From NCBI GenBank assembly GCA_947471505.1, contig CANIWM010000043.1, forward strand, positions 1 to 50,702: a stretch of DNA of 50,702 nucleotides, given 5' to 3'. This stretch comes from Chthoniobacteraceae bacterium. Its GTDB lineage: Bacteria; Verrucomicrobiota; Verrucomicrobiia; Chthoniobacterales; Chthoniobacteraceae. A program made the translations under genes and the position numbers. Under the pieces are notes generated by a model that saw nothing but the letters and a program-made list of their open reading frames with translations, ran no database searches and was not told where the DNA came from. Shown piece by piece: positions 37,201 through 44,641 of the stretch. Each line of letters starts with the position of its first letter. The first letter of the stretch is position 1.

Positions 37201-37238
37201 CGCTTCTCTTCTCGAACGAGGCCGCCTACGCGAATTGA
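34215..37238 (+). CDS. PSCyt1-DUF1549-DUF1553 secreted cytochrome protein
   Basis: 1,007 residues from ATG 34215. A signal peptide ends near PAWAAEP; an earlier start at 34197 adds six residues. The planctomycete-type cytochrome domain has CYSCH near residue 45 (VRPILSEHCYSCH) and ends WIKMGAPDP. DUF1549 follows, with LDLTGLPPT, RWGRHWLDTARYSD and a CxxCH-type CARCHDH. DUF1553 follows (LTARVIVNRVWMHHFGEGLV; VVPQQALFLMNSP). About 190 residues with a charged helical segment lie between the last two. Such proteins are abundant in Planctomycetes and Verrucomicrobia and are thought to serve in periplasmic breakdown of polymers; the reaction is unknown. No DUF1501 gene follows directly. Confidence 0.92.
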   Translation: MDQTHRTFLALAVLSLSPAWAAEPTKEQLDFFEQKVRPILSEHCYSCHSTEQGKSKGGLTLDTRVGWEKGGEGGASIIPGNVEKSLLYKALTYTDADLKMPPSSKGGKLSDAQIADISAWIKMGAPDPRKEGEKKSKLSGLTPKAKAHWAFQPVKMPAFPQPKNPQWAKTPVDTFILQKLQDNGMSPSPDADRETLLRRVTLDLTGLPPTFAEVNAFLADMDANAFEKVVNRLLMSPAYGERWGRHWLDTARYSDTIGGERNANRTTEYRYPDAWTYRDYVIRAFNEDKPYDQFIKEQLAADLLPDKKENDPRLAALGFLTVGERFKNVNDIINDRIDTMSKSFLALTVACARCHDHMFDPIPTRDYYALHGVFASTMEPENKPSLNDRANEQQRKDFEAKMTAGTVELRNHYFDTVGGFLKDFYRVPAAYLKAATLAVNRSSEEAIKARNALIHDNKLEEQFVQYLTRGMQRNPSVWGPLAQVKSGGYHSKTIASNPEKLAKMEEKLGEKAGEKAAMIAKQIADRSKAGVNPLVDAAFSAKQPKTVDEAIQVYVELFASMKDKATGLIPAMKKATSQSVPGYDDATIDLLRGPFEMVAAPLASRDWVENAVLAWPNQIRGRAKLNFGELNLLETSHPGAPAHAMVVADKAKATNSPIFLRGLQTVKGDIVPRGFLEILSPGHKPVEFHQGSGRLELAENIASKTNPLTARVIVNRVWMHHFGEGLVRTPDDLGVMCEPPSHPELLDYLASYLMQKNWSIKSLHKLIVMSRVYQVSSHTRSEYAAKDPENKLLWRANVRRLDFEATRDSLLVYSGQLDRTIGGKPINLTDEPYSFRRSVYGYVDRGNLPDLMAHFDFSDPDMPNSKRTTTVVPQQALFLMNSPMAVDVARKILLRPEVANAGADVQRIMAIHRIIFQRAARPDEAQLGLAFIHSESGQQVQVEQAMKSKVASADKRADQKAKRKVAGNEANFGSIKNEGNIVQRKVLTPWETYIQALLFSNEAAYAN

Positions 37239-37337
37239 TCTCTGCCCGTTCCTGAGCGCGGAGATACCTCGCCCAAGCCCATGCGCGCCTTTTAGCGGCG
37301 ACTAATAAATGGGTGGGTTGCGAGCTTCACGAGGGCG

Positions 37338-39665
37338 ATGCTGCGGTTGATCATATTCTTTGCTGTTTGTGCGTCCGCTTTTGCGGGGGAGGTGCCTTCG
37401 TTTCGGCAGGATGTTTTGCCGCTTTTGACGAAGGCGGGGTGTAATTCGGGCGGGTGCCACGGGAAGCTGTCGGGGCAGAATGGGTTCAAACTTTCGCTGC
37501 GGGGGTTTGCGGCGGAGTGGGACTATGATTGGGTGACGAAGGAGGTGAATGGGCGGCGGGTGAATTATGCGTTCCCCGAGCAGAGTTTGCTCATCGAGAA
37601 GGCGTGCGGCGGGGTGGTGCATGAGGGCGGGACGCGCTTCCGCAAAGGCTCGCGGGAGTGGCAGACGCTGGTGGACTGGGTGGCGGGGCGTGCGCCGGGG
37701 CCGGTGGCGGATGAGGCGGATGCGACGAGCCTAGTCGTCGCGGAGGGGACGCGGACGCTGAAGCCGGGGGAGTCGCAGCAGCTCGTGGTGAAGGCGCGGT
37801 TTGCCGACGGGCATGAGCGGGATGTGACGTGGCTGGCGCAGTTTTTCTCGAACGATGAGAATGTGCTGCGGGTGAAGCCGAGCGGTGCGGTGAAGGCGCT
37901 GCGGCATGGCGAGGGCGCGGTGCGCGTGCATTTCCAGACGCTGGTGGCGGTGACGCGGTTCACGATGCCGTTCACGAATGATGTGGCGGGTGCGGATTTC
38001 ACGACAGGGCGGAATGCGCTGGATGGGCCGCTGTTTAAGAAGCTCGCCGAGCTGCGGATACCGCCGTCGCCGGGAGCGGAGGATCGGGTGTTTGTGCGGC
38101 GTGCGTTTTTGGATGCTATCGGGACGCTGCCGACGCCGGGTGAGGTGGATGCGTTCGTCGCCGATGCTGCGCCGGATAAACGCGAGCGGTTGGCGGATGC
38201 GCTGTTGGCGCGGCCTGAGTGGCTGGACTTTTGGGCGTTGCAGCTCGCGGACATTTTGCAGAATCGCCGGGAGCGCGACCACGATGTGCGCGGGGTGAAA
38301 GGCGTGCGGTCGTTCCATGCGTGGCTGCGCGGGGAACTGGCGGCGGGGAAATCGTGGGCGGATGTCGCGCGCTCGGTCCTGCTGGCGAAGGGCTCGGAGC
38401 CGGGCGTGGGATACTTTACGACGGTGGTGGGGGAGTCGAATCGGGTGGAGGAGAGCGAGCTGCCGGACTCGGTGGCGCAGAGTTTCCTCGGCACGCGCAT
38501 CGGTTGTGCGCGGTGCCATAATCATCCGCTGGAGCGGTACACGCAGGATGATTTCTATCACTTCGCTGCGTTCTTCGGGAAGGTGTCGCTGAACCGCGTG
38601 AAGCCGGAGTCTGGCGCCACGGTGCTCTCCACGGTGAGCCGCGAGGAGCGCGATGCACAGAAGCGGTTGTCGGAAGCGGAGGCGAAGGTGGCGGAGGTGG
38701 CGTCGGCGGAGTTTGCGGGGAGTGGAAAGCTGGCGTGCGAGGAGATCAAAAAGCAGATCGAAGAGCGGACGAAGAAAGTGGCCGAGGCAAGCAAGCAAGT
38801 GGCGGAGATGCGGGCGAAGGCACCGGAGGCGTTCCAGCCCCGGACGAATGCGCGGATGGCTCCGCAGACGCTGGACCGCGCGGTTTGGAAGCAAGAGCCG
38901 GGGAGGGATGCGCGGGAGCAGTTCGTGGAGTGGATGCTGGGCTCGGAGCAGTTTAGCGGGGCGATGGTGAACCGTGTGTGGAAGCATTTTTTTGGGGCGG
39001 GGCTGGTGGAGCCGGTGGATGATCTGCGCCCGAGTAATCCGCCGAGCAACGGGGAGCTGTGGGCGGTGCTGAATGGGGAGTTTCGGAAGGCGAACTTCGA
39101 CTTGCGGCATGTGATGCGGCTGATCCTCACGAGCCGGGCGTATGCGCTGTCGTCGGGGACGCAGCCTGGGAACGAGAGTGAGACGCGGTTTTACTCGCAC
39201 TACTACGCGCGCCGTTTGCCTGCCGAGGTGCTGAGCGATGCCATCGCGGCGGCGACGGGCGTGCCGACGAAGTTCGACGGATACCCGCTGGGGCTGCGGG
39301 CGATTCAACTGCCGGACCCGCAGGTGGGCTCTTACTTCCTCACGCTCTTCGGGCGCAGCGACCGGGTGACGGCGTGCGCGTGCGAGAGGAAAGGGGAGGT
39401 GACGCTGCCTCAGTTGCTCCACTTACACAATGGCGACGAGGTGCAGCGCCAGATCACGGCGGGTGAGGGGAGACTCTCGGCGCTGCTGAAAGAAGGCGAT
39501 GACCGCGTGGCGGCGGATGGATTGTTCGGGCTGGCGATGCAGCGCAAGGCGAGCGACGTGGAGTTTGCCGCTGTGCAGAAGCAGCTCGGCGGGGATCGCA
39601 CTGCGGCGTTTGCCGATGTTTTTTGGGCGCTGCTCAACGCCAAGGAGTTCGCTTTTAACCACTGA
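37338..39665 (+). CDS. DUF1549/DUF1553 secreted protein with Ig-like domain
   Basis: 775 residues with signal peptide MLRLIIFFAVCASAFAG. The N-terminal motif GCNSGGCHG and FKLSLRGFAAEWDYD mark the variant cytochrome-like domain of this family. A bacterial Ig-like domain (LKPGESQQLVVKARFADG) follows at about 150-230. DUF1549 includes LDAIGTLPTPGEVDAF and CARCHNHPLERYTQDDFYHFAAFF, then a Lys/Glu/Ala-rich coiled coil (about 430-490). DUF1553 includes MVNRVWKHFFGAGLV and LPQLLHLHNGDEV. It opens a unit of four closely packed genes through 43212; the DUF1501 gene follows after six bases. Most likely a periplasmic multi-protein system of unknown substrate. Confidence 0.91.
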   Translation: MLRLIIFFAVCASAFAGEVPSFRQDVLPLLTKAGCNSGGCHGKLSGQNGFKLSLRGFAAEWDYDWVTKEVNGRRVNYAFPEQSLLIEKACGGVVHEGGTRFRKGSREWQTLVDWVAGRAPGPVADEADATSLVVAEGTRTLKPGESQQLVVKARFADGHERDVTWLAQFFSNDENVLRVKPSGAVKALRHGEGAVRVHFQTLVAVTRFTMPFTNDVAGADFTTGRNALDGPLFKKLAELRIPPSPGAEDRVFVRRAFLDAIGTLPTPGEVDAFVADAAPDKRERLADALLARPEWLDFWALQLADILQNRRERDHDVRGVKGVRSFHAWLRGELAAGKSWADVARSVLLAKGSEPGVGYFTTVVGESNRVEESELPDSVAQSFLGTRIGCARCHNHPLERYTQDDFYHFAAFFGKVSLNRVKPESGATVLSTVSREERDAQKRLSEAEAKVAEVASAEFAGSGKLACEEIKKQIEERTKKVAEASKQVAEMRAKAPEAFQPRTNARMAPQTLDRAVWKQEPGRDAREQFVEWMLGSEQFSGAMVNRVWKHFFGAGLVEPVDDLRPSNPPSNGELWAVLNGEFRKANFDLRHVMRLILTSRAYALSSGTQPGNESETRFYSHYYARRLPAEVLSDAIAAATGVPTKFDGYPLGLRAIQLPDPQVGSYFLTLFGRSDRVTACACERKGEVTLPQLLHLHNGDEVQRQITAGEGRLSALLKEGDDRVAADGLFGLAMQRKASDVEFAAVQKQLGGDRTAAFADVFWALLNAKEFAFNH

Positions 39666-39671
39666 TTTACC

Positions 39672-40991
39672 ATGCTCGATTTCTCGCTCTCACCATCTCA
39701 TCACCGGCTCTGCTCTGGCGTGTCGCGCCGCGATTTCCTGCGCATCGGCGCGCTGGCTCCGCTGGGGCTCTCGCTTTCGCAACTGCTCGCTGCGGAGAAG
39801 GCGGGCGCTGGAAAGGCGCGCGCGAAGTCGGTGATCCTCGTGTATCTCGGCGGCGGGATTTCGCATCACGACTCGTTCGACCCAAAGCCGGAAGCGGTGG
39901 AGGAGATTCGCGGGAAGTATAAATCCATCGCGTCGAATGTGCCGGGGCTGCACGTCACGGAGCTGCTGCCGAATATGGCGAAGGTGATGGATAAAGTGGC
40001 GCTCGTCCGCAGTGGCTCGCACGAGAATGATCACCACGAGACGGCGTCGAATTGGGTGCTGAGTGGGCGCTTTGGCTCTGCGTTTGGCGACCATCCGGCG
40101 ATTGGCGCGGTGGTGGCGCACGAGACGGGCTTTCGCGGCGTGGTGCCGCCGTATGTGGCCGTGCCGAAGAATCCATCGTTCACTTGGGAGCTGGGACGGA
40201 GTGTGTTTCTCGGCGGACGGTGCGAGTCATTTAAGTGCGGGAATCCAAACGAGAAAGACTTCCGCGTGCGTGACTTGTCGCAGCCTGCGGGCGTGACGAC
40301 GCAGACGCTGGATCGTCGCCGGACGCTGCTGGAGGCGGTGGATAGCTTGCAGGCGCAAGTCCACGCGAACGACCAGATCGCGACCTACGATGAGTTTGCG
40401 CAGAAGGCCGCGCAGATGGTGCTGGCCCCGGAGGCGCAGGCGGCGTTTGACATCGGGAAGGAGCACGAGAAGCTGCGCGATGAATACGGGCGCTCGGAGT
40501 TTGGGCAGAGCCTGCTGATGGCGCGGCGGCTTGTGGAGTCGGGCGTGCGCTTCGTGACGGTGAACCACGGGGGCTGGGACCATCACAAAAAGATATTCGA
40601 GGGGCTGGATAAGAAATTGCCGGAGTTCGACCAGAGCTTCGCGCGATTTATCCGCGACATGGAGGAGCGCGGCACGCTGAAGGATACGCTCGTGGTGTGC
40701 ATGGGTGAGTTCGGGCGGACGCCGAAGATCAACAAAGACGCAGGCCGCGACCACTGGGGCCGTGCGGGCTCGATGATCTTCGCGGGTGCCGGTGTCGGCG
40801 GAGGGAAAGTGATCGGCGCAACGGACAAAAATGGTGCTTACGTGACGGACCGCCCGGTGCGTCCGGCGGATGTGGCGTGGACGATTTACGATGCGCTGGG
40901 CATCGATGCGAACCGCGAACTCATGACGCCCGAGGGACGCCCCACACACATCCTCACGGAAGGCGCACCAGTGCGGGAGTTATACGCGTGA
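39672..40991 (+). CDS. DUF1501 protein, Tat-exported, operon copy
   Basis: 439 residues. A twin-arginine signal (SRRDFLRIGALAPLGLSLSQLLA) lies at about 18-40. DUF1501 landmarks are GGGISHHDSFDPKP, ELLPNMAKVMDKV, SGSHENDHHETAS, MARRLVESGVRFVTV, MGEFGRTPKINKDAGRDHWG and the C-terminal PADVAWTIYDALG. The family has a phosphatase/sulfatase-like fold with unknown activity. It lies six bases after the DUF1549/1553 gene, its usual partner, and its TGA overlaps the GTG of the next gene. It is clearly diverged from the stand-alone copy at 4150. Confidence 0.93.
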   Translation: MLDFSLSPSHHRLCSGVSRRDFLRIGALAPLGLSLSQLLAAEKAGAGKARAKSVILVYLGGGISHHDSFDPKPEAVEEIRGKYKSIASNVPGLHVTELLPNMAKVMDKVALVRSGSHENDHHETASNWVLSGRFGSAFGDHPAIGAVVAHETGFRGVVPPYVAVPKNPSFTWELGRSVFLGGRCESFKCGNPNEKDFRVRDLSQPAGVTTQTLDRRRTLLEAVDSLQAQVHANDQIATYDEFAQKAAQMVLAPEAQAAFDIGKEHEKLRDEYGRSEFGQSLLMARRLVESGVRFVTVNHGGWDHHKKIFEGLDKKLPEFDQSFARFIRDMEERGTLKDTLVVCMGEFGRTPKINKDAGRDHWGRAGSMIFAGAGVGGGKVIGATDKNGAYVTDRPVRPADVAWTIYDALGIDANRELMTPEGRPTHILTEGAPVRELYA

Positions 40992-41719
40992 AGCGCTGGC
41001 TGGCATCCCTCGCGTTTGCATCATCCGCTTTCGCACAGGAGAAAAAAGAAGAGCCGCCGAGCGTGATCGCCTCCGCGCCGCTGCACCTCACGGCGGGGGA
41101 AAAGGGGACGCTCCGTCTGCGTGGGCAAAAGCTGAAGGATGCCACGGAAGTGTGCGTCACTCCCGATGCCGCCGCGACGCTGAAAGAGAAGAAGGACGCG
41201 ACCGTGCCGAACGGCCTTGAGGCGAAGGATGTAGGCAATACGGAAGTGGCTATCGAGCTAACGCCGCCTGCCGATTGCACGAAGCTCGCGGTGGTCATCG
41301 TGACGCCCAGCGGCACGACGGAAGTGCGCGAGGTGCCCGTCTTTCCGCGCGATGCTTTCACGGCGGAGAAGGAGCCGAACAATGGCTTTCGCGAAGTGCA
41401 GACGTGGGACTTCGCGAAGCCGATGACGGGGAAGATTGATGGCGATAAAGACGTGGATGTCTTCCGCATCGCGGGCGTGGCGGGGAGGCCGCTGAACGTG
41501 CGCATCATCGCTGCGAGCGTGGGCTCGCTGCTCGACCCGATACTCGCGATTTTCGATGCCGATGGGCGACTGCTCGCCTCTGCGGACGACACGGACGGGA
41601 CGCGCGACGCGCGCCTGAGCATCGTGCCAAAGACGGACGGCGCGTTCCTCCTCGTGGTGAGCGACGCGCATGATCGCGGCGGCTCGTGGCACGAATATCG
41701 GCTGGAGGTTTCGCCATGA
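40988..41719 (+). CDS. Secreted PPC-domain protein of the DUF1501 operon
   Basis: 243 residues. GTG at 40988 overlaps the previous stop (GTGA) and opens a signal peptide, MKRWLASLAFASSAFAQ; no ATG fits. Residues about 20-120 form an IPT-like or Ig-like beta domain (ASAPLHLTAGEKGTLRLRGQ). Residues about 125-243 are a pre-peptidase C-terminal domain (EKEPNNGFREVQ; DVDVFRIAGVAGRPLNVRI; DPILAIFDADGRLLA). No catalytic motif was seen. A binding or targeting role alongside its operon partners is inferred from context. Its TGA overlaps the ATG of the next gene. Confidence 0.82.
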   Translation: MKRWLASLAFASSAFAQEKKEEPPSVIASAPLHLTAGEKGTLRLRGQKLKDATEVCVTPDAAATLKEKKDATVPNGLEAKDVGNTEVAIELTPPADCTKLAVVIVTPSGTTEVREVPVFPRDAFTAEKEPNNGFREVQTWDFAKPMTGKIDGDKDVDVFRIAGVAGRPLNVRIIAASVGSLLDPILAIFDADGRLLASADDTDGTRDARLSIVPKTDGAFLLVVSDAHDRGGSWHEYRLEVSP

Positions 41720-43212
41720 AGCCGGACGCTGCTTTTTTGTCCGCAGATTACGCAGATTGCGCAGATTTTCCGCTGCAATGGGTAGTCCACGGAAGACACG
41801 GAAATACACGGAAACCTTCCGTGCTCTTCCGTGGAGCCTTGTATTGGAATCTGCGAAATCTGCGAAATCTGCGGACAACAATAGCGTCGCTTTTTATCCT
41901 CATCGGCTCGGCGAATGCAGAGCCCGCGAGCTTCTTCCGCGATGTCCGCCCGATCCTTCGCGCAAATTGCGTGGGTTGCCACAAGCCGGGGAAGACCAAA
42001 GGAGGCCTCGACCTCACGAGCTACGCGGCGCTGCTGAAGGGTGGAAAATCTGGCGATACGCTGAAGGCAGGCCACGCAGAAAGCAGCGAACTTTTTACCC
42101 AAATAGACGGCACTGAGCCGGAGATGCCGAAAGACGCCGAGCCGCTCACTGCTGCGGAGGTCGCCGTGATCCGGCAATGGATCGCGGAGGGCGCGAAGGA
42201 CGACACGCCTGCTGAACTCGGAGCCGCGCATCACCTCGCCGCGCCGCCCGTGTATCGCAGCGCGCCCGCGATTTCCGCGTTGGCCAGTTCGCCGGATGGC
42301 GCGGTGCTCGCGGTGGCGGGTTGGCACGAAGTCATCCTGCGCAGCGGCGACGGTGAGCAGATGCTCGGGCGTCTCGTGGGGGAATCGCCGCGCGTCGAAT
42401 CGCTCGCATTTTCGCCCGATGGCAAACAGCTCGCCGTCGCGGGCGGTGCGCCGTCGGAGTACGGCGAGGTGCAGATTTGGGATGTCGCGGAGAAGCGGTT
42501 GGTCCGGGCGATCAAGGCATCGGTGGATTGCTTCTTCGGTATCTCGTGGTCGCCCGATGGCGGCAAAGTGGCCGTGGGCTGCGCGGATAAACTCGTGCGC
42601 GTCTTCGCCATCGCCGACGGGAAGGAAGTGATGCGCTGCGACAATCACATTGATTGGGTCTTCGCGACGGCGTGGAGCCGCGACGGTGCGCGCCTCGTCT
42701 CCGTCAGCCGTGATAAAGCGGTGAAGCTCATCGAAGTCGCATCCGGCCACCTCATTGATGACCTCGCGAAACCCCGCGACCCTCTGCTCTGCATTGCGCG
42801 GCACCCCGCAGAAGACCTCGTCGCTTTTGGCAGCGAGACAGGCCAAGTGCGCCTGCACAAAGTCGCGCCGCGCGGCGGGCGGCTCGCGGAGGGCGATGAT
42901 AAAGAGGAGAGTTCCGTGCGTGAATTCGACCGGCTTCCCGGCCCGGTTCACGCGGTCGCATTTTCTCCCGACGGCGCGCTGCTCGCCGCGACGGGGGCGA
43001 AAGGCGAGACGCGCATCTGGCAGTCCGGCGATGGGAAAAAGGTCGCGCAAATCCCCAGCGTGGGCTGCGCGTTGTTCACCCTCGCATTCTCCAGCGACGG
43101 CACGCGCCTCGTGACGGGCGGCGCGGACGGCAAACTGCGTATCTATGAGGCAAAGACGGGCACTATCGTGAAGACGCTGGTGGCGGTGCCGCTTGAAGTC
43201 GCCGCGAAGTAG
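41716..43212 (+). CDS. PSCyt1 cytochrome - WD40 propeller protein with a repeat-derived N-terminus
   Basis: 498 residues from ATG 41716, which overlaps the previous stop. The PSCyt1 domain (FFRDVRPILRANCVGCH, ending IRQWIAEGAKDD) is followed by a WD40-like propeller (SLAFSPDGKQLAVAGG; ISWSPDGGKVAVGCADK; AVAFSPDGALLAATGA). The first 55 residues are odd. Residues about 8-54 are encoded by a nested palindromic repeat (41737-41878), and only after it does a signal-peptide core appear (TTIASLFILIGSANA). The real start could instead be GTG 41821 or TTG 41839 inside the repeat, where the NLRNLRNLR stretch would give a normal basic n-region. It is last in the DUF1549/1553-DUF1501 operon. Confidence 0.87.
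   Translation: MKPDAAFLSADYADCADFPLQWVVHGRHGNTRKPSVLFRGALYWNLRNLRNLRTTIASLFILIGSANAEPASFFRDVRPILRANCVGCHKPGKTKGGLDLTSYAALLKGGKSGDTLKAGHAESSELFTQIDGTEPEMPKDAEPLTAAEVAVIRQWIAEGAKDDTPAELGAAHHLAAPPVYRSAPAISALASSPDGAVLAVAGWHEVILRSGDGEQMLGRLVGESPRVESLAFSPDGKQLAVAGGAPSEYGEVQIWDVAEKRLVRAIKASVDCFFGISWSPDGGKVAVGCADKLVRVFAIADGKEVMRCDNHIDWVFATAWSRDGARLVSVSRDKAVKLIEVASGHLIDDLAKPRDPLLCIARHPAEDLVAFGSETGQVRLHKVAPRGGRLAEGDDKEESSVREFDRLPGPVHAVAFSPDGALLAATGAKGETRIWQSGDGKKVAQIPSVGCALFTLAFSSDGTRLVTGGADGKLRIYEAKTGTIVKTLVAVPLEVAAK
41737..41878. repeat. Nested palindromic repeat element inside a coding sequence
   Basis: Outer arms of about 33-35 bp (41737-41771 and 41846-41878) are near-perfect reverse complements built of tandem CGCAGATT units, bounded by TTGTCC and GGACAA. 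Inner arms at 41787-41803 (CCACGGAAGACACGGAA) and 41817-41834 form a second hairpin with one extra base. No protein is encoded by the element itself. It reads through in frame with the PSCyt1-WD40 gene. I saw no second copy in the window. Confidence 0.85.
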
Positions 43213-43234
43213 GGAAAAAATCGGGAAATTGGTT

Positions 43235-43262
43235 TTGACAGGGGCAGCTCGCTCGCTAGGTT
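43235..43262 (+). promoter_or_regulatory. Candidate tRNA promoter
   Basis: TTGACA at 43235-43240 and TAGGTT at 43257-43262 are 16 bases apart and lie 33 bases before the tRNA. The -35 is a perfect consensus; the -10 is weak. Confidence 0.55.
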
Positions 43263-43295
43263 CCGCCTCCGCTTTCCGGCATCTGCCGGAGAGAC

Positions 43296-43368
43296 GCCTG
43301 GGTAGCTCAGTTGGTAGAGCACGTCCTTGGTAAGGACGAGGTCGCCGGTTCAATCCCGGTCCCCGGCT
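43296..43368 (+). tRNA. tRNA-Thr (GGT anticodon)
   Basis: Cloverleaf elements are all present: D arm GCTC/GAGC, anticodon stem CGTCC/GGACG with loop TTGGTAA (anticodon GGT, reading ACC/ACT), and T arm with TTCAATC. The acceptor strands GCCTGGG and CCCCGGC pair except at position 4-69 (T opposite C). CCA is not encoded. A plus-strand reading frame across it is an artefact. Confidence 0.9.
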
Positions 43369-43378
43369 CTCCCATTTT

Positions 43379-44641
43379 TCAGGAAGCTCGAGCCACTTCC
43401 TCCGCGATGATTCGCAAGCCCTCACGCACTACGGCTTCTGGCTGCGCGAAGTTCAGCCGCAAGCATTGGCGGCTGTGTTCCCAGTCTTCCGCGAGGCCGA
43501 AGAAGAAGTATTCGCCGGGGACGATGAGCACCTTTCTCGCCTTCAGCCGTTCGTAGAGTTCGCGCGTGGGGATGCGGAGTTTGCGGAAGCAGAGCCAGAA
43601 AAAGAACGCGCCTTCGCTGGTGTGGATGGCCCATTCGATGTCGGCAAACGCTTCGCGCACCCATGCGAGCGCGGCATGGCTTTTTCCCTCGTAAAATGGG
43701 CGCAAAATCTTCGGGCCGAGCTGGAGGATTTCGCCGCTCTCGATCAGCGGTGTGACGAGCTGTTGGCCGATGTTTCCGTTCGCCAATCCGGCGATGGCCG
43801 TCATGGCTGCGATGGCTTCGGCGATGTGCGGCGGGCCGATGACGACCGACGTGCGCGTGCCGGGCAGGCCGAGCTTTGAGAGGCTCAGCGTCATGATGAC
43901 GTGGGGCTCCCAGAACGGCTTCGCATCGGTGAAGATGACGCCGGGGAAGGGGGCTCCGTACGCGTTGTCGAGGATGAGCGGGATGCCGTGCTGCGCGGCG
44001 AGCGAGGAGAGGCGGCGCACTTCGTCGTCGGTGAGGACGTTGCCCGTAGGGTTTGTCGGGCGGGAGACGGCGATGGCCGCGATGTCGCCGCCGCGCAGTG
44101 CCTCTTCCACGGCGGGAAAATCAATGCGGTATTTGAAGATATGTGGCTCCAGCCAAGTAATCTCCGGGCGGCACGCTACGAACATCTCGGGCGCGAATCC
44201 TTGGTCCGCATAACCGATGTATTCCGGGCAAAGTGGGAGCAAGATTTTGCGCCGCAGCCCGTCCGGGTATTCGCCCGCGAGCAGATTAAAGAGAAAGAAA
44301 AATGCGCTCTGTCCGCCATTGGTCACAGCGATATTGCGCGGCGCGACAGCCCAGTCGAACTCCCGCTGGAGCAGCTCCGAGAGGGCTTTGATAAAGCGCG
44401 GGCTCCCCTGCGGTGGGTCGTAGTTCCCGAGCATCCTGTCAAATGCCGGGCCATCTGCCAGCAACTCCGCCATGCGCTTGCGCCAGAGTGTTTGGACCTC
44501 CGGGACGGCAGCGGGATTTCCCCCGCCGAGCATGAGCATATCTGGCCACTCCGTCATCGCGCGACCGAGGTCGTCCATGAGTTCGAGGATGCCACTGCGG
44601 GCAGTGAGTTTTGCGCCGACTTTGGAAAATGAGCGCGTCAT
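43379..44641 (-). CDS. avtA: Valine-pyruvate aminotransferase AvtA
   Basis: 420 residues from ATG 44641, overlapping the stop of the upstream propeller gene (ATGA); a longer frame to 44929 is a shadow of that gene. The sequence follows E. coli AvtA closely: MLGGGNPAAVPE, LGNYDPPQG, NGGQSAFFFLFNL, CPEYIGYADQG, SRPTNPTGNVLTDDE, DNAYGAPFPG and SLSKLGLPGTRTSVV with the PLP lysine. It is a fold-type I PLP enzyme exchanging amino groups between valine, alanine and their keto acids. Coupling to an exported propeller protein is unusual and may only reflect shared transcription. Confidence 0.93.
   Translation of the reverse strand: MTRSFSKVGAKLTARSGILELMDDLGRAMTEWPDMLMLGGGNPAAVPEVQTLWRKRMAELLADGPAFDRMLGNYDPPQGSPRFIKALSELLQREFDWAVAPRNIAVTNGGQSAFFFLFNLLAGEYPDGLRRKILLPLCPEYIGYADQGFAPEMFVACRPEITWLEPHIFKYRIDFPAVEEALRGGDIAAIAVSRPTNPTGNVLTDDEVRRLSSLAAQHGIPLILDNAYGAPFPGVIFTDAKPFWEPHVIMTLSLSKLGLPGTRTSVVIGPPHIAEAIAAMTAIAGLANGNIGQQLVTPLIESGEILQLGPKILRPFYEGKSHAALAWVREAFADIEWAIHTSEGAFFFWLCFRKLRIPTRELYERLKARKVLIVPGEYFFFGLAEDWEHSRQCLRLNFAQPEAVVREGLRIIAEEVARAS

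Noticed and set aside
40954-43425. An 823-codon open frame on the minus strand
   Set aside because: It lies opposite genes with clear DUF1501, PPC, PSCyt1 and WD40 motifs. Its translation is Arg/Ala-rich without motifs, and it runs into the tRNA.
43311-43556. An 81-codon plus-strand frame beginning inside the tRNA
   Set aside because: It translates the tRNA arms and then the antisense of avtA.
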